DNA of 64,000 nucleotides, taken from positions 37,554 to 101,553 of the forward strand of contig NZ_SJER01000008.1 in the NCBI RefSeq assembly GCF_004785955.1, in the 5' to 3' direction. The position numbers and the translations under genes were made by a program. The stretch is from Halostella litorea. GTDB taxonomy: Archaea; Halobacteriota; Halobacteria; Halobacteriales; Natronoarchaeaceae. Below the pieces are notes generated by a model that had not been told where the DNA came from, did not search any database, and was given only the letters and a program-made list of their open reading frames with translations. Positions within the stretch are counted from its first letter, which is position 1, and every line of letters starts with the position of its first letter. Shown here in pieces: positions 31,701-41,827 of the stretch.

Positions 31701-32318
31701 ATGACCCAAACCCAGACACGTCCACGGCCCGCCGAGCGCAGCCTGTCGGACACCGACAGCCCCTACACGACCGATCGGGACTGGTGGTACGACGACCTCG
31801 ACGCCGACGACAGCACACCCGACCGCGGCCACGACGAGCTGGCCGGCACCACCCGCGCCGAGTACGTCGCCCACACGATCCTGAAACGCGGCGCGGACCT
31901 GCTCGACCCGATCAGCCTGAACGAAGATGCCGCCCCCGCCGACCTCCACGACGAGGGCGAGCGTGTCCCCGTCAGCGAACCGTCGGAGTACGTCCCGAAG
32001 CGCCACGACGGCAGTACGTTCGCTGCACAGGACTACAACGCACACGACAAGCGCTGGCGCGTCAGCGAGAAGTACGGCTACCTCGTCCGCGGGCCGATCA
32101 TCGCCGACCGCCCGACCGACGAGTTCCTCGACCACGTCCGCGGGGCGCTCGACGCCGCCGAAGCGTGGTGTGATCGGACGCTTCCCCAGCGCGAACGGAC
32201 GGCGATCGTCGACCGGGCCGAGCGGATGAAGGTCGGCGGCGCGCACGACGTGACGGCCATGGCCGAGGTCGTGCGGTGTATCGATTCGCCCGGCCGGGCG
32301 CTCGACGACGACAACTGA
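31701..32318 (+). CDS. Hypothetical protein, 205 aa
   Basis: First gene of the long plus-strand block. Acidic soluble protein with no signal or membrane segment. Residues 95-150 (FAAQDYNAHDKRWRVSEKYGYLVRG) look like a compact domain; the C-terminal part is helical (LPQRERTAIVDRAERMKVGG). Family not recognised. It ends 15 bases before the giant surface-protein gene. Confidence 0.6.
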   Translation: MTQTQTRPRPAERSLSDTDSPYTTDRDWWYDDLDADDSTPDRGHDELAGTTRAEYVAHTILKRGADLLDPISLNEDAAPADLHDEGERVPVSEPSEYVPKRHDGSTFAAQDYNAHDKRWRVSEKYGYLVRGPIIADRPTDEFLDHVRGALDAAEAWCDRTLPQRERTAIVDRAERMKVGGAHDVTAMAEVVRCIDSPGRALDDDN

Positions 32319-32332
32319 GAGGAATCTCATTC

Positions 32333-35300
32333 ATGTCCACACACGATACCCCCGAGCAGCAGCATCGGCTCCAGCCATTCGAGGACGTGGCCCTGCTGGC
32401 GGCCGCGGCAGTCACCGTGCTGACGTTCGTCTACGTCGGCCACGGGACTGGCGTCGAGGCCAACCCGATCGCCGAGTGGCTGATCGCGACGACCGGCTTC
32501 TACGGCTTCGCCGCCGTCCGCCTGACGGCCGTCGGTGTCGCCTTCGTGATCGCCCGCAAAATGCTCACTGACCACCCGCGCGTCGCGACCGGCTTCGCCG
32601 CGCTGTGGGCGGTCGCGATGCTCGCAAATGCCGGCCACGATCTGACTTGGGCCGTCGCTGGGGGCATCCCCGCTGGTCTCGTTCTTGGTGACACGATCGC
32701 ATTCGTTGGGCTGACTGCCATGTTCGCTGCCTTGTGGTCATCCCGAGGAGTGTCGCCCCCACGGTCAGACAGCCGACAGGCTCGGGCGATCGTGTTTTCG
32801 ATCATACTCGTTGTGTCGATCGTGCCCGCATCAGCGGCCGCTAGTCCATCGGCTGAAACAACAGCCACCCAATCGACGCCGCTGTTCGACCAAGAGAAAA
32901 ACGATAATGGAAACATTACGTACGATGACTTCGAAGACTACCAAGTAGGCGCAATACCCGAGGGATGGGATGGTGGAGAAGTCACAGAGAACTCATTTTA
33001 CGGCAATCAGTCATATAAACTACCCACTGATACAAGCAATTCAAACTCACTAACAAATGTCTCTAAATTAGATGCAAACATCACTGGCACGGTGAAAAAT
33101 ACCGGTGCAAATTCTAATTCGTTTGAATTGTATAAAGAGAGTGGCTATTCTGGCGAATGGATATTTGATCCCAGCAATGGTGAAATTAGAACATATGACG
33201 CTGGTAGTGGTAGTTGGGTATCTGTAAGTTTGGGGATAGACCAGTCGACTTGGTACGACTTCCGTATCGTATATAATGAGACTCATCAGAAAATGCGGGT
33301 GTGGGAGGCCGGGACTGAGGAACCGAATACATGGGATCTTGTCGTTCAAACCGCTCTTTCTGAAGGAAACTCTGAATTCTACGCATTTGTGTCATCGAGT
33401 AACACAGATGCGTATTTAGATAGAATGAGACTGAGACAGAAACCGCCAAAACAACACGTTTCAGGGAAGGTCTTGGACAAACAGGGCAACCCGGTCACTG
33501 ACGCCACCGTCACCATCTCCCAGAATGGAAGTACAGTCGATAGTCTCACGACCAACTCCACTGGCGAATATGCGACCAACCTCGAAGACGGCACCTACGA
33601 TATTTCAGTCGAGAAAACCAACTACACCACCAACGGCACGACGATCACCGTCTCGGGGAACCCCGTGACCGTCGACGACATCGTCCTCGAACAGAAGAAG
33701 GACATCTCCGGCACCATCACGGCCGACACCGGCGGTGGCATCGCGGCGAATATCGACGTCTACGAGAACGACACGCTCGTCGCCGAGACAACCGCCAACG
33801 ACGGCGGCGGGTACACCGTCGGGAACCTCACAAAAGGTACGTACACAATCCTCGCGAACAAGTCGGGGTACATCAACGCCTCGACGACCGCGGAACTCGG
33901 GACCAGCTCGGTCAGCGACGTGGACATCACCCTAACTGCGTACGGCGTCTCGGGGCAGGTCATTGCGTGTGCGGCGACGGATATCGACTGCAACGATCCG
34001 AAACCGGTCCCGGACGGCACTGTCATCGAGTACTACGGCGTCGACGAGAGCAAATTAGAGGTGGCCGATAACAAGGAGGCCCGCGCCAAGGAGATCCGGG
34101 ACCGGATGTGGCAGTTCAATAAGTCGGAACTGGATTGGAAAAAGTATCGGAACTTGGAGGATTCAGTATTCGACACTGACCAACAGTACGTTGCCGTCCA
34201 TGACCCGGACGACTGGGAGGAGACCGGCGATGAACACTTAGATTCGCCGACGGTGAACCCGTCGAGCGACGAAGCTGTCGCACTCTCTGTGTGGGACGGC
34301 TCAAAGGGCGGTGGCTGGAACGCCCAAGACGGCGCGGATAACTCGCTCCCAGGTGCGATCGTCGACGACAGGGACATCGTCATCAAGCAACTCAACTACC
34401 GCGGGAACGTGCAGGACACCGACGTTGTCGAAACGACAGTCACCAGTTCCTCCGGTGGGCCGCTCAGCAGCGACCACGACTATGCGCGCGTCTACCTTCC
34501 ACAAGGCTTCTACCGGGTTCATCCGGAGGGCAACAACGCCACCGCCTACACCATCGCTGTCGGCGACCCGATTCAAGCTATCAACAAGAAGATCAAGCGG
34601 CACAACGAGAGGCTCAACGAAACGGCGAACGAACTGACCGAACGCGCCAAAGAGATCCGGGAGCTTGAGGGCAACGGCACGGTGGTGAGCGGTACGACGA
34701 GGACCTACACCGACGCCCGTGGCCGGTCGGGGATGTTCAACTTCACGCTCGACAACAAGAATGTGAACGTCCTCGCGGTCCAGGCTTACACGCCGGTAGC
34801 TGACAAGTACGCGATCAAGGATCTGCAGAACGCGAGTATCAACGACATACGGGAACTGTACGCGAACGGCTCCTACAACGGCACGTTCTACGTGACCAAA
34901 CAACCACAGGACGTGTCGATCCCCCAGGCCGGTGCGAAAATCGAAACCGTCGAGATCAGCGCCGCGCCGCTGGCGGACATGGGGCGGTTCGACAATCTCT
35001 CGTCGTGGCTCAACGACTACTTCGCGAACAACTCCCAGCTGTTCTCCGGCGCACCACTTGACGTCGAGAACTGGGAGTCGTTCCTTGACCTCCGGAACCG
35101 GTTCATCGGCATCGTCGAGAACAGTTCCGCAGCGAAGCAGTACCTCGCCGAGGAGTACCCCGAGTACGCGAACACGACCGGCGGCGAGACGACGCTGACG
35201 CTGGAGCGGGTCAACGCCAGCGACACCGAGAACGTCTCCCGGCAGGATGTCCGGGATTACGTCACCCAGACGAAGGCGCTCGGTGACGCGGTCCGGCACG

Positions 35301-37066
35301 CGCCGATGGAACTCGATCCCGAGAGCATCGAACAGTCTGTCGACGAGCGCGTCGCCTACTACAGCGACACCATCATGGCCGGGCGTGTGCTCACCTCCTT
35401 CGAGAACGTCGACGTGGTCGCGACGTTCGCTGACGGCTCGACAGAGGTCATCCCGACGCAGGACCTCTCCTTGAACACGCTCGCCGCCGCCGACTCGTCG
35501 CAGGTGGCGATCGACCGTTACGAGGTGCCCTCCGGCAAGGACATGACCGGCGTCCGCATCCAGTTCGCCGAGGCGGCCGAGGGCACGCTCGACGCGGAGA
35601 TCGAGAACGCCGAGCGAACCATCTCCGAGGAGATCGCTGTCCCGATGGACATCAGCAAGTCCGACACCGACGTGACGGTCAACTTCGAGGACGGGACCCA
35701 GCGCACGCTCGACGGCGCGAACTGGTCGGTCGAGGACCACGCCGGTCCCGGTGCGACCATCGTGGTCGACGAGTGGACGGTCCCGGCCGGCAAGACCGCC
35801 GTGACGCCGCTGGAGGTCAACACGCAGTCCGTGACCGAGGTCGGCGCGACGCTCAACGAGACGAACTGGCTCGACTCGACGGTGACGTTCACCGACGGCT
35901 CCCTCGTCGGCGGCCCGTCGTTCGACCCGAGTGATGTGGTCGTGCTGGCGAAGTACAACGGGAAGCAGGAGGAAATCGGCCAGGAGTACTGGTCGATCAA
36001 CGAGCAAACCGTCGGCCCGGACCAGATCGAGATTCAGGACTACCCGCTCCCGCCGGATGTCGCGAACGTCAACGTCGAAGTCGTCGCGGCCGGTGATGCC
36101 GGTCTCGGGCGGACGGAGTTCGGCGTCGACAATCCCGGCTTCACCGGGCAGGAACCGGGCATCAAGTCGATCCCCATCTCGACGCTGACGCCCGGCCCGA
36201 ACGAACAGGTCAGCTTCGAACTCACGCCAGCCGACCGGGCGCTGTTCGGGAACGTCACCGCCGTCGAGGTTCGGAGCCCGAGTGGCGAGCAACTCGCCGC
36301 GACCGTCGAGAACGGCACCGTGGAGTTCGAAACCGACGGGGCAGGCGCACACAGCGTGCGCGTGCAGTACACTGCGGCGGACGGCTCGGAGTTCGGGACG
36401 GTGTTCGACGTGACCGCCGCCGAACAGCCACTCGACGCGCCGGCGACGCTGACCGCCCGGTCGGGGACGAACGACCTCTACGCGCTGGCTGGCGACCAGC
36501 TCACCGAGGGACAGGTCGACCTGTCCGGCAGCACCACCGTCGAGGTCGCCGGTCGGATCGGCACTGACGACGAGATACCGACCGAGGTCCACCTGCACCT
36601 GGAGGGCGTCGAGGAAGCGACCCGCGGTCAGACGACGGCGACGCTGGTTCGCGGTGCGAACGGCCAGGGCGTGCAGGACCACGTCACCTACACGATCCAC
36701 ACGCAGGGCATCCCGGAGGACGCGTACGTCTACCGGGGCGAGACGCCCATCCCCGAGGATGGGATCCCCGACGGCGAGGTGACCCACAACGGGAGCTACA
36801 CGGTGATCACGCTGGTGAGCGACGCCGACGCGTCGGTCACCTACCGCGTGGTGCGGAACCCCGATTTCACCGACCGGATCCAGTGGCGCATCCGGCTGGC
36901 GCTCGAACGGATCAACCTCCCGGTGCTGTTCCTCACGCCGACCGACCTCGGGAACGGTGGCGCTGTCGTCGGCGTGCTGTTCATCATCGGGCACCGTCGC
37001 CGGCGAGGGCGCGGCGGTGTCACGGTGAACACGCCCAGCCTTCCGGACCCCCTTCGAGCGGACTAA
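32333..37066 (+). CDS. Giant multidomain surface protein, 1577 aa
   Basis: Residues 20-145 form four membrane helices with an EANPIAEWL motif, DUF5658-like. A further signal-like helix follows near 150-175. Then a concanavalin-like region (FEDYQVGAIPEGW...) near 200-375 and two carboxypeptidase-regulatory-like beta domains (VSGKVLDKQGNPV near 380 and ISGTITADTGG near 460). A long extracellular region rich in N-x-S/T sequons follows, ending in a short hydrophobic stretch and a basic tail (VGVLFIIGHRRRRG). Likely anchored at both ends. ATG 32333 chosen over the upstream frame extension. Confidence 0.75.
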   Translation: MSTHDTPEQQHRLQPFEDVALLAAAAVTVLTFVYVGHGTGVEANPIAEWLIATTGFYGFAAVRLTAVGVAFVIARKMLTDHPRVATGFAALWAVAMLANAGHDLTWAVAGGIPAGLVLGDTIAFVGLTAMFAALWSSRGVSPPRSDSRQARAIVFSIILVVSIVPASAAASPSAETTATQSTPLFDQEKNDNGNITYDDFEDYQVGAIPEGWDGGEVTENSFYGNQSYKLPTDTSNSNSLTNVSKLDANITGTVKNTGANSNSFELYKESGYSGEWIFDPSNGEIRTYDAGSGSWVSVSLGIDQSTWYDFRIVYNETHQKMRVWEAGTEEPNTWDLVVQTALSEGNSEFYAFVSSSNTDAYLDRMRLRQKPPKQHVSGKVLDKQGNPVTDATVTISQNGSTVDSLTTNSTGEYATNLEDGTYDISVEKTNYTTNGTTITVSGNPVTVDDIVLEQKKDISGTITADTGGGIAANIDVYENDTLVAETTANDGGGYTVGNLTKGTYTILANKSGYINASTTAELGTSSVSDVDITLTAYGVSGQVIACAATDIDCNDPKPVPDGTVIEYYGVDESKLEVADNKEARAKEIRDRMWQFNKSELDWKKYRNLEDSVFDTDQQYVAVHDPDDWEETGDEHLDSPTVNPSSDEAVALSVWDGSKGGGWNAQDGADNSLPGAIVDDRDIVIKQLNYRGNVQDTDVVETTVTSSSGGPLSSDHDYARVYLPQGFYRVHPEGNNATAYTIAVGDPIQAINKKIKRHNERLNETANELTERAKEIRELEGNGTVVSGTTRTYTDARGRSGMFNFTLDNKNVNVLAVQAYTPVADKYAIKDLQNASINDIRELYANGSYNGTFYVTKQPQDVSIPQAGAKIETVEISAAPLADMGRFDNLSSWLNDYFANNSQLFSGAPLDVENWESFLDLRNRFIGIVENSSAAKQYLAEEYPEYANTTGGETTLTLERVNASDTENVSRQDVRDYVTQTKALGDAVRHAPMELDPESIEQSVDERVAYYSDTIMAGRVLTSFENVDVVATFADGSTEVIPTQDLSLNTLAAADSSQVAIDRYEVPSGKDMTGVRIQFAEAAEGTLDAEIENAERTISEEIAVPMDISKSDTDVTVNFEDGTQRTLDGANWSVEDHAGPGATIVVDEWTVPAGKTAVTPLEVNTQSVTEVGATLNETNWLDSTVTFTDGSLVGGPSFDPSDVVVLAKYNGKQEEIGQEYWSINEQTVGPDQIEIQDYPLPPDVANVNVEVVAAGDAGLGRTEFGVDNPGFTGQEPGIKSIPISTLTPGPNEQVSFELTPADRALFGNVTAVEVRSPSGEQLAATVENGTVEFETDGAGAHSVRVQYTAADGSEFGTVFDVTAAEQPLDAPATLTARSGTNDLYALAGDQLTEGQVDLSGSTTVEVAGRIGTDDEIPTEVHLHLEGVEEATRGQTTATLVRGANGQGVQDHVTYTIHTQGIPEDAYVYRGETPIPEDGIPDGEVTHNGSYTVITLVSDADASVTYRVVRNPDFTDRIQWRIRLALERINLPVLFLTPTDLGNGGAVVGVLFIIGHRRRRGRGGVTVNTPSLPDPLRAD

Positions 37067-37081
37067 CTCAAGGTGATTTGC

Positions 37082-38713
37082 ATGCAACGCACAAACGCCA
37101 TTCTGGTAGCAACGCTGGTCGTCCTGACAACCGTCGCGACGCCGTTCGGGACAGCACTCGCCGCGGCTCAGACCGCCGAGGAACCGGCGATCGTCGAGTA
37201 CGGCGGCCTCGACGGCAAGCCCTCGTTCATCGTCACGCTCGCGAACGACACGAACGCGACGGGAGACCTGCGCGGGTGGGCCAACGAGAGCGACTCGCGG
37301 ACCATCCTCCGACTGTCGGAAGAACATGATACGGCGGTCATCGCCGCCCCCGAGTACCGCGTTCGGGATCTGGGCTTCTGGGAGCGTGTCGGGTCACTCG
37401 ACCTCGATACGCTGCTGAACGGCGGGGGCGGACTCGCGACGGTGTCGTTCGTCGAGGACGTGTCGCCGAACTACCGCATGTCGACGCCGGACCCGGTGAC
37501 CCTGCAGAACGAGGGCCAGTGGTCGCCGCCGGAGATCCCGACGCAGGCGAAGTTCTCCGGTCCGGGTACGGACTACCTGTTCGGCCAGCAGATGCCGACG
37601 CAGGGCATCGGCTTCGCAGCGGACGCCCCACCGACGACGCCGGCCGATGCCCGGCGCGTGATGGGGATAAACAACGTCTCCGTGACGGGCGAAGGCGTCA
37701 CAGTCGTCCCGATCGACAGCGGCTGTTCGGTCGGGAACGGCCAGTACCTCGGCAACGGATCGGTCGACTCGGAGATCCGGATCGTCAACGAGAGCAAGTC
37801 GTGGATCGGAGAGGACAACCCGACGGTCGGTGAGCAAGGCTTCGAGGCCGTCGCGGACTCGAACAACCACGGCACGTGGGTCACGCACGCGATGGCCGCC
37901 AACACCACCAACGACACCTACGATGGCGTGCTGCCCGACGCTGATATCCTTTGTCTCCAGACGATGGACTCGGAGGGGTCAGGGTCGACCGCGGACATCG
38001 TCGACGCCGTCCGCTACGCCACGGACTACCACCAGAACCACTCCGGGAGCATGGTCATCTCGATGAGCCTCGGCAGCCCGCTGTGGAACGAGGCGCTGGC
38101 TGACGCCGTCGACGACGCCCGCGAGGAGGGCATCATCGTCGTCGTCGCCGCCGGCAACTCCGCCCAACTGCGGAGCCCCGGGATCGCGTCGCCGGGCGAC
38201 GCCGCGAACGTTACGACCGTCGGGGCGGTGACCGGCGAGCCCGCACAGAACGCCTCCCGCGCGTACTTCTCACAGTACGGGCCGGACCCGGGGACGCTCG
38301 ACAACTCGGGTGGCACCTCGGAGGGGGCCGACGTCGACCTCGTCGCGCCGGGGATGAACACGACGGTCCGGACGCCGAACGGGGACCTCACGATGAGCGG
38401 CACGTCGATGGGGACGCCGTACGTCGCCGCGGCGATGGGTGCGGTGATGGAGGCTCATCCCGACTGGTCAGCGGACCGCGTTGAAGCACAGGTGTACGCG
38501 AGCGCCCGTCGTATTCCGAACGTCTCGGAGTACGCGGCCGGCCACGGGATGGTCGCACCTGACCGCGCGATCGCCGAGGAGAACGCCAGCCAGTCCCAGA
38601 CCGAGGCGATGAACGGGCCGGCGTCGACCCGGCAAGACCTGTACGACCACATTTCGGACGCGCAGGGTGGGTTCATCGCCCGCACCGCCGCCTCGATCGA
38701 GGAAGCCCTGTAG
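37082..38713 (+). CDS. Secreted subtilisin-like serine protease, 543 aa
   Basis: Sec signal peptide at residues 1-25 (LVATLVVLTTVATPFG). Peptidase S8 triad visible: PIDSG near 214, NHGTWV near 264, GTSMGTP near 442, with oxyanion Asn in AAGN near 361. An N-terminal prosegment spans about 30-195. A surface or secreted processing enzyme; it may mature the giant surface protein beside it. ATG 37082 preferred to GTG 37073. Confidence 0.88.
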   Translation: MQRTNAILVATLVVLTTVATPFGTALAAAQTAEEPAIVEYGGLDGKPSFIVTLANDTNATGDLRGWANESDSRTILRLSEEHDTAVIAAPEYRVRDLGFWERVGSLDLDTLLNGGGGLATVSFVEDVSPNYRMSTPDPVTLQNEGQWSPPEIPTQAKFSGPGTDYLFGQQMPTQGIGFAADAPPTTPADARRVMGINNVSVTGEGVTVVPIDSGCSVGNGQYLGNGSVDSEIRIVNESKSWIGEDNPTVGEQGFEAVADSNNHGTWVTHAMAANTTNDTYDGVLPDADILCLQTMDSEGSGSTADIVDAVRYATDYHQNHSGSMVISMSLGSPLWNEALADAVDDAREEGIIVVVAAGNSAQLRSPGIASPGDAANVTTVGAVTGEPAQNASRAYFSQYGPDPGTLDNSGGTSEGADVDLVAPGMNTTVRTPNGDLTMSGTSMGTPYVAAAMGAVMEAHPDWSADRVEAQVYASARRIPNVSEYAAGHGMVAPDRAIAEENASQSQTEAMNGPASTRQDLYDHISDAQGGFIARTAASIEEAL

Positions 38714-38722
38714 GTGCCCACT

Positions 38723-39547
38723 ATGCCCACTCGACGAAGATTCGTTGTGCGAACCGCCCAGACAGCGGCCGGACTGTCTCTGCTGGGCGGCGTCGCGAGC
38801 GCCGACACCGACGGCGACTACACGGCCCAGCCGTACCTCGACGCCCAGCCGGACCACGTCACCATCGAGTTCGACCGGGGTCTGCTGGAAACGTACCAGC
38901 CGATGCTGCGGACGGGCCACCTGAAGTACCGTCCGAACGCGCTGTACGGGTGGGTCGCCAGGTCGTCCCAGCGCGACAGTCTCATGCTGGTGTACTGGGC
39001 CGACTACGACAAGCAGGAGGGGCTGACGTACAAGGACAGCCACCTCGGGGACCACGAACCCATCTACGTCAAGGTCGACGCGGCGACCGGCGAAGTGCTG
39101 TCGGTCATCTACTCGGCGTACCACTGGCTGGCGGCCTCCCAGTCGGGCATCCTCGTGCCGATGTACGAGGAGACACACCCGCAGTTCCACGTCGTCCGAC
39201 CGTGGCATCAGGTCCGCATCACGGAGGCCGAGGGCGTGTTCCCATCGATTCGGGACTTCACGGCCGCTATCGAGGCCGACGGCCGCACGTTCGACTCGGT
39301 GTTCGAAAAGTGGCTCGTCGCCGACCATCTCGCCGACTCGCTCCAGCCGGGAACGGTGACGGACCCGTGGCGGATGACGGATCGGGACCACTGGTGGCGC
39401 GACCTCGGTGCAAGTTTCGGGCTGCCGTTCGTCGACGACCTCGGCATCTCGCCGAAGGCAGTCCAACTCAAACTCCTCTACGAGCTGTCGACGATCCCGT
39501 TCGTGGACCGTGGCGGCGCGGAGGTGTCGGACCCGATCGACGGCTGA
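38723..39547 (+). CDS. Tat-exported hypothetical protein, 274 aa
   Basis: Starts MPTRRRFVVRTAQTAAGLSL: a twin-arginine signal (T-R-R-x-F-V) with hydrophobic stretch and an ASA cleavage site. The mature part is Trp/Tyr/His-rich (YSAYHWLAASQSG, WHQVRITEAEG) with no cysteine. Family not recognised. It sits between the subtilase and the FkbM-like gene, so it may be part of the surface apparatus. Confidence 0.7.
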   Translation: MPTRRRFVVRTAQTAAGLSLLGGVASADTDGDYTAQPYLDAQPDHVTIEFDRGLLETYQPMLRTGHLKYRPNALYGWVARSSQRDSLMLVYWADYDKQEGLTYKDSHLGDHEPIYVKVDAATGEVLSVIYSAYHWLAASQSGILVPMYEETHPQFHVVRPWHQVRITEAEGVFPSIRDFTAAIEADGRTFDSVFEKWLVADHLADSLQPGTVTDPWRMTDRDHWWRDLGASFGLPFVDDLGISPKAVQLKLLYELSTIPFVDRGGAEVSDPIDG

Positions 39548-39567
39548 CGCTTCACGACTGCCGGTTG

Positions 39568-39609
39568 CCCGTTCGGTTGCGACGCCGGGTTCGACTCCCG
39601 GCGGCGGGC
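39568..39609. repeat. tRNA-3'-like repeat, copy 1
   Basis: Contains a canonical T-arm (CCGGG-TTCGACT-CCCGG) followed by CGGCGGG. No matching 5' acceptor, D-arm or anticodon arm is present upstream, so this is not a tRNA gene. A close copy is at 41828-41870. Possible attachment-site relic. Confidence 0.6.
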
Positions 39610-39654
39610 GTTTGGGTGGCGACCTATCGCCATGTACCCCTACCCGTTCCAGCC

Positions 39655-40320
39655 ATGTCCATAGACAGTTCCACCCCTGACCGGAGCCTGATCCACCGGG
39701 CGTACAACCGCCTCGTCCGGCCGCGACTCCCGCGCTCGGAGATCAGCGTCTACGCGGGCGTTCCGGTCCGCAACACGCCCGTCCTCGACCGGGAGCGGGT
39801 CCACGCCGAGTACAAAGCCGGCTTCCTCGACGCGATCGGGGAGACGGTCGTCGACGGCGACCGCGTCTGTCTCGTCGGGTTCGGCCGTGGCGTCTCGACG
39901 GTGTATGCCGTCCGGGCCGGCGCTTCCCACGTGACGGCCATCGACGGGGCGACCGAGATGCTCGCCATCGGCGAGGAAACCCTGGAGATGACGGGCCACC
40001 GGGGACGCGTGACGACGCTGCACGCGATCGTCGGCGAGGCCATCGATCTGTACGGCGACGGTGACGGAGCCGACACCGTCCCGCCGGCGGACCTCCCCAC
40101 GTCCGACGTGCTGGTGCTCGACTGCGAGGGCGCTGAACTGTCGATACTGGCTGGTCTGGAGGACCCGCCGCAGAAAGCCGTCGTGGAGACCCACCCACCG
40201 AAGGGCGCGGCTGACGACGCCGTCCGGGAGCGCATGCGCGAGGCCGGCTACGCGCGGATCAACGCTCGCGAGTACGAACCTGACCGCCCGGAGAAGACGG
40301 TGTTCGTCGGCTGGCAGTGA
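39655..40320 (+). CDS. FkbM-like SAM-dependent methyltransferase, 221 aa
   Basis: Motif I-type CLVGFGRGVSTVYAV near residue 63, then AIDGATEM, and the FkbM signature VLVLDCEGAELSIL near 150. FkbM-type enzymes O-methylate glycans or small molecules. Here it could modify a surface glycan on the heavily sequon-bearing proteins nearby. It is flanked by the two tRNA-like repeats together with the next gene. Confidence 0.72.
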   Translation: MSIDSSTPDRSLIHRAYNRLVRPRLPRSEISVYAGVPVRNTPVLDRERVHAEYKAGFLDAIGETVVDGDRVCLVGFGRGVSTVYAVRAGASHVTAIDGATEMLAIGEETLEMTGHRGRVTTLHAIVGEAIDLYGDGDGADTVPPADLPTSDVLVLDCEGAELSILAGLEDPPQKAVVETHPPKGAADDAVRERMREAGYARINAREYEPDRPEKTVFVGWQ

Positions 40321-40691
40321 CGCGCCGCTCACGTGGTCCTTGCACAGTGTTCGATTCCTGTGGTGAGCCTGCCCCGGTCCCGGGGGCGAAACCGGGCACG
40401 ACGGGCGACGCCCCGTCGCTGGCACCGCTTCCGGCGGCGGTAACAGTCGGACCGTCGGTTCGGTTGGGAGGCAGCGGCTCCGCCGACGCCTCCGTTCCGG
40501 CCGCAACTCATCATCGCCAGCATGCGGCGGTTCAACTCCGTCGGTGCCTGTGCAACCTCATTCTCGACCATGCTCAACACGTTCCGCACCTTGCGCTACG
40601 AGTCCGGAGGCATCCCGCCGCCTGCCGGGCCAGCAGGCACGCACGTCCCGTTTTCCAACCAACCACCTGACAACACCACACGAGACACTTC
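40321..40691. other. Intergenic region inside the plus-strand block
   Basis: No supported gene in 371 bases; overlapping frames are shadows. GC-rich with a GGTCCCGGGGGC-type stem near 40375-40400. Probably carries the promoter for the 40692 group. Confidence 0.35.
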
Positions 40692-41798
40692 ATGACACTC
40701 AACCGCAAGCACGCCGCGGTGTTCCTGGCGGTGCTGGGGACGACCCTGCTCATCGCCGGTGGCATGTCGGTGCTGGCGCAGTCCTCGGACTCGCCGGACT
40801 ACACCCAGGCCACCCAGCTCACCGACGGCGACAACATGACGCAGTTCAACGGTAGCGACGGTACCGGCTCGGCGTATTACCTCAACCGGACCTGGGAGTC
40901 CTCTTCTCCGGAGATCCGGGCGATCGACCCCGAAACCGGGGAGGTCCACGTGACGTGGACGAAGTCGGACCTGAGCGAGACGGTCAACGACTCGACGAAC
41001 AACACGTGGGCCTACCGCGCGAACTTCACCGAGAGCCATCTGGCGGACATCCCGATGGACTCGGGTGAGAACAAGAACGTCACGCTCCAGATGGTCCACG
41101 ATGCGACCAAGAGCGCCGAAAACGAGACGGTGACCAACTGGACGGTCACCGCCGAGAACGTCGAAGGCCGGACCACCTACCGCATCGGGCCGACGGTCGC
41201 CGCGAACGACGAGATCGTGACCCTCGACACGGACGGGTTCACGATCGAGACGTTCAACCTCTCCCTGATGCAGGATGACTACGCGCAGTTCGAGCAGGAA
41301 AACGTCCCGATCAACGGGAGCGGCTCGGACGTGATCATCCACTACGCGAACGAAACGTCGGTGAACGCGCTCGAACAGTCCACGACGGACTACGACTCGG
41401 GCGAGTGGGTCAAGCGCACGCTCGTCGAGGCCGAGACCTCGGACGGCGAGTCGATCCGCGTCCCGGCGTACAAGAACGAACTGCCGGATGATGTCGACGC
41501 GCAGTCCGACACCTACGCGCTGATCGACACGAGCGACAACACCATCCGGACCCACGCCGGCGATGAGTTCGAGGACGACACGGAGATCGAGGCGGTCGGT
41601 GTCCGTGCGAACGACGACGCGCTGGCGTACCTGCAGTTCTACCAGAGCAAGTTCTTCGGCCTGTCGCTGGGGCTGGAGAGCCTGAACTTCACGTTCGACT
41701 TCGGCGGCCTCATGTCGCTGACCGGCGGCACCGGTGCCCTGCTCGGCAGTGCGGTCCTGTTCGGGCGGCCCGAGTCGCCGTTCGACGAGGCGTCCTAA
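40692..41798 (+). CDS. Secreted/membrane-anchored surface protein, 368 aa
   Basis: Sec-type N-terminal helix (AAVFLAVLGTTLLIAGG) then a beta-rich ectodomain with many N-x-S/T sequons (NETVTNWTVT, NLSLMQ). The C-terminal 45 residues are hydrophobic (FFGLSLGLESLNFTFDFGGLM...GTGALLGSAVLFG) and could anchor it. Family not recognised. A structural component of the surface apparatus is the best guess. Confidence 0.65.
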   Translation: MTLNRKHAAVFLAVLGTTLLIAGGMSVLAQSSDSPDYTQATQLTDGDNMTQFNGSDGTGSAYYLNRTWESSSPEIRAIDPETGEVHVTWTKSDLSETVNDSTNNTWAYRANFTESHLADIPMDSGENKNVTLQMVHDATKSAENETVTNWTVTAENVEGRTTYRIGPTVAANDEIVTLDTDGFTIETFNLSLMQDDYAQFEQENVPINGSGSDVIIHYANETSVNALEQSTTDYDSGEWVKRTLVEAETSDGESIRVPAYKNELPDDVDAQSDTYALIDTSDNTIRTHAGDEFEDDTEIEAVGVRANDDALAYLQFYQSKFFGLSLGLESLNFTFDFGGLMSLTGGTGALLGSAVLFGRPESPFDEAS

Positions 41799-41827
41799 CG
41801 CCGCCGACCTTCTTTCGACCGCAGTCA

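Noticed and set aside
34301..37327. A 1008-codon open frame on the minus strand
   Set aside because: It lies opposite the giant surface protein and subtilase genes; GC-rich third positions keep the antisense frame open. Composition is Arg/Val-rich and not halophilic, and no domain is visible.
38950..40320. A 456-codon plus-strand frame joining the Tat protein region to the FkbM gene
   Set aside because: Only its last part is the real methyltransferase, which has its own ATG at 39655. The first half is an out-of-frame shadow of the Tat-exported protein.
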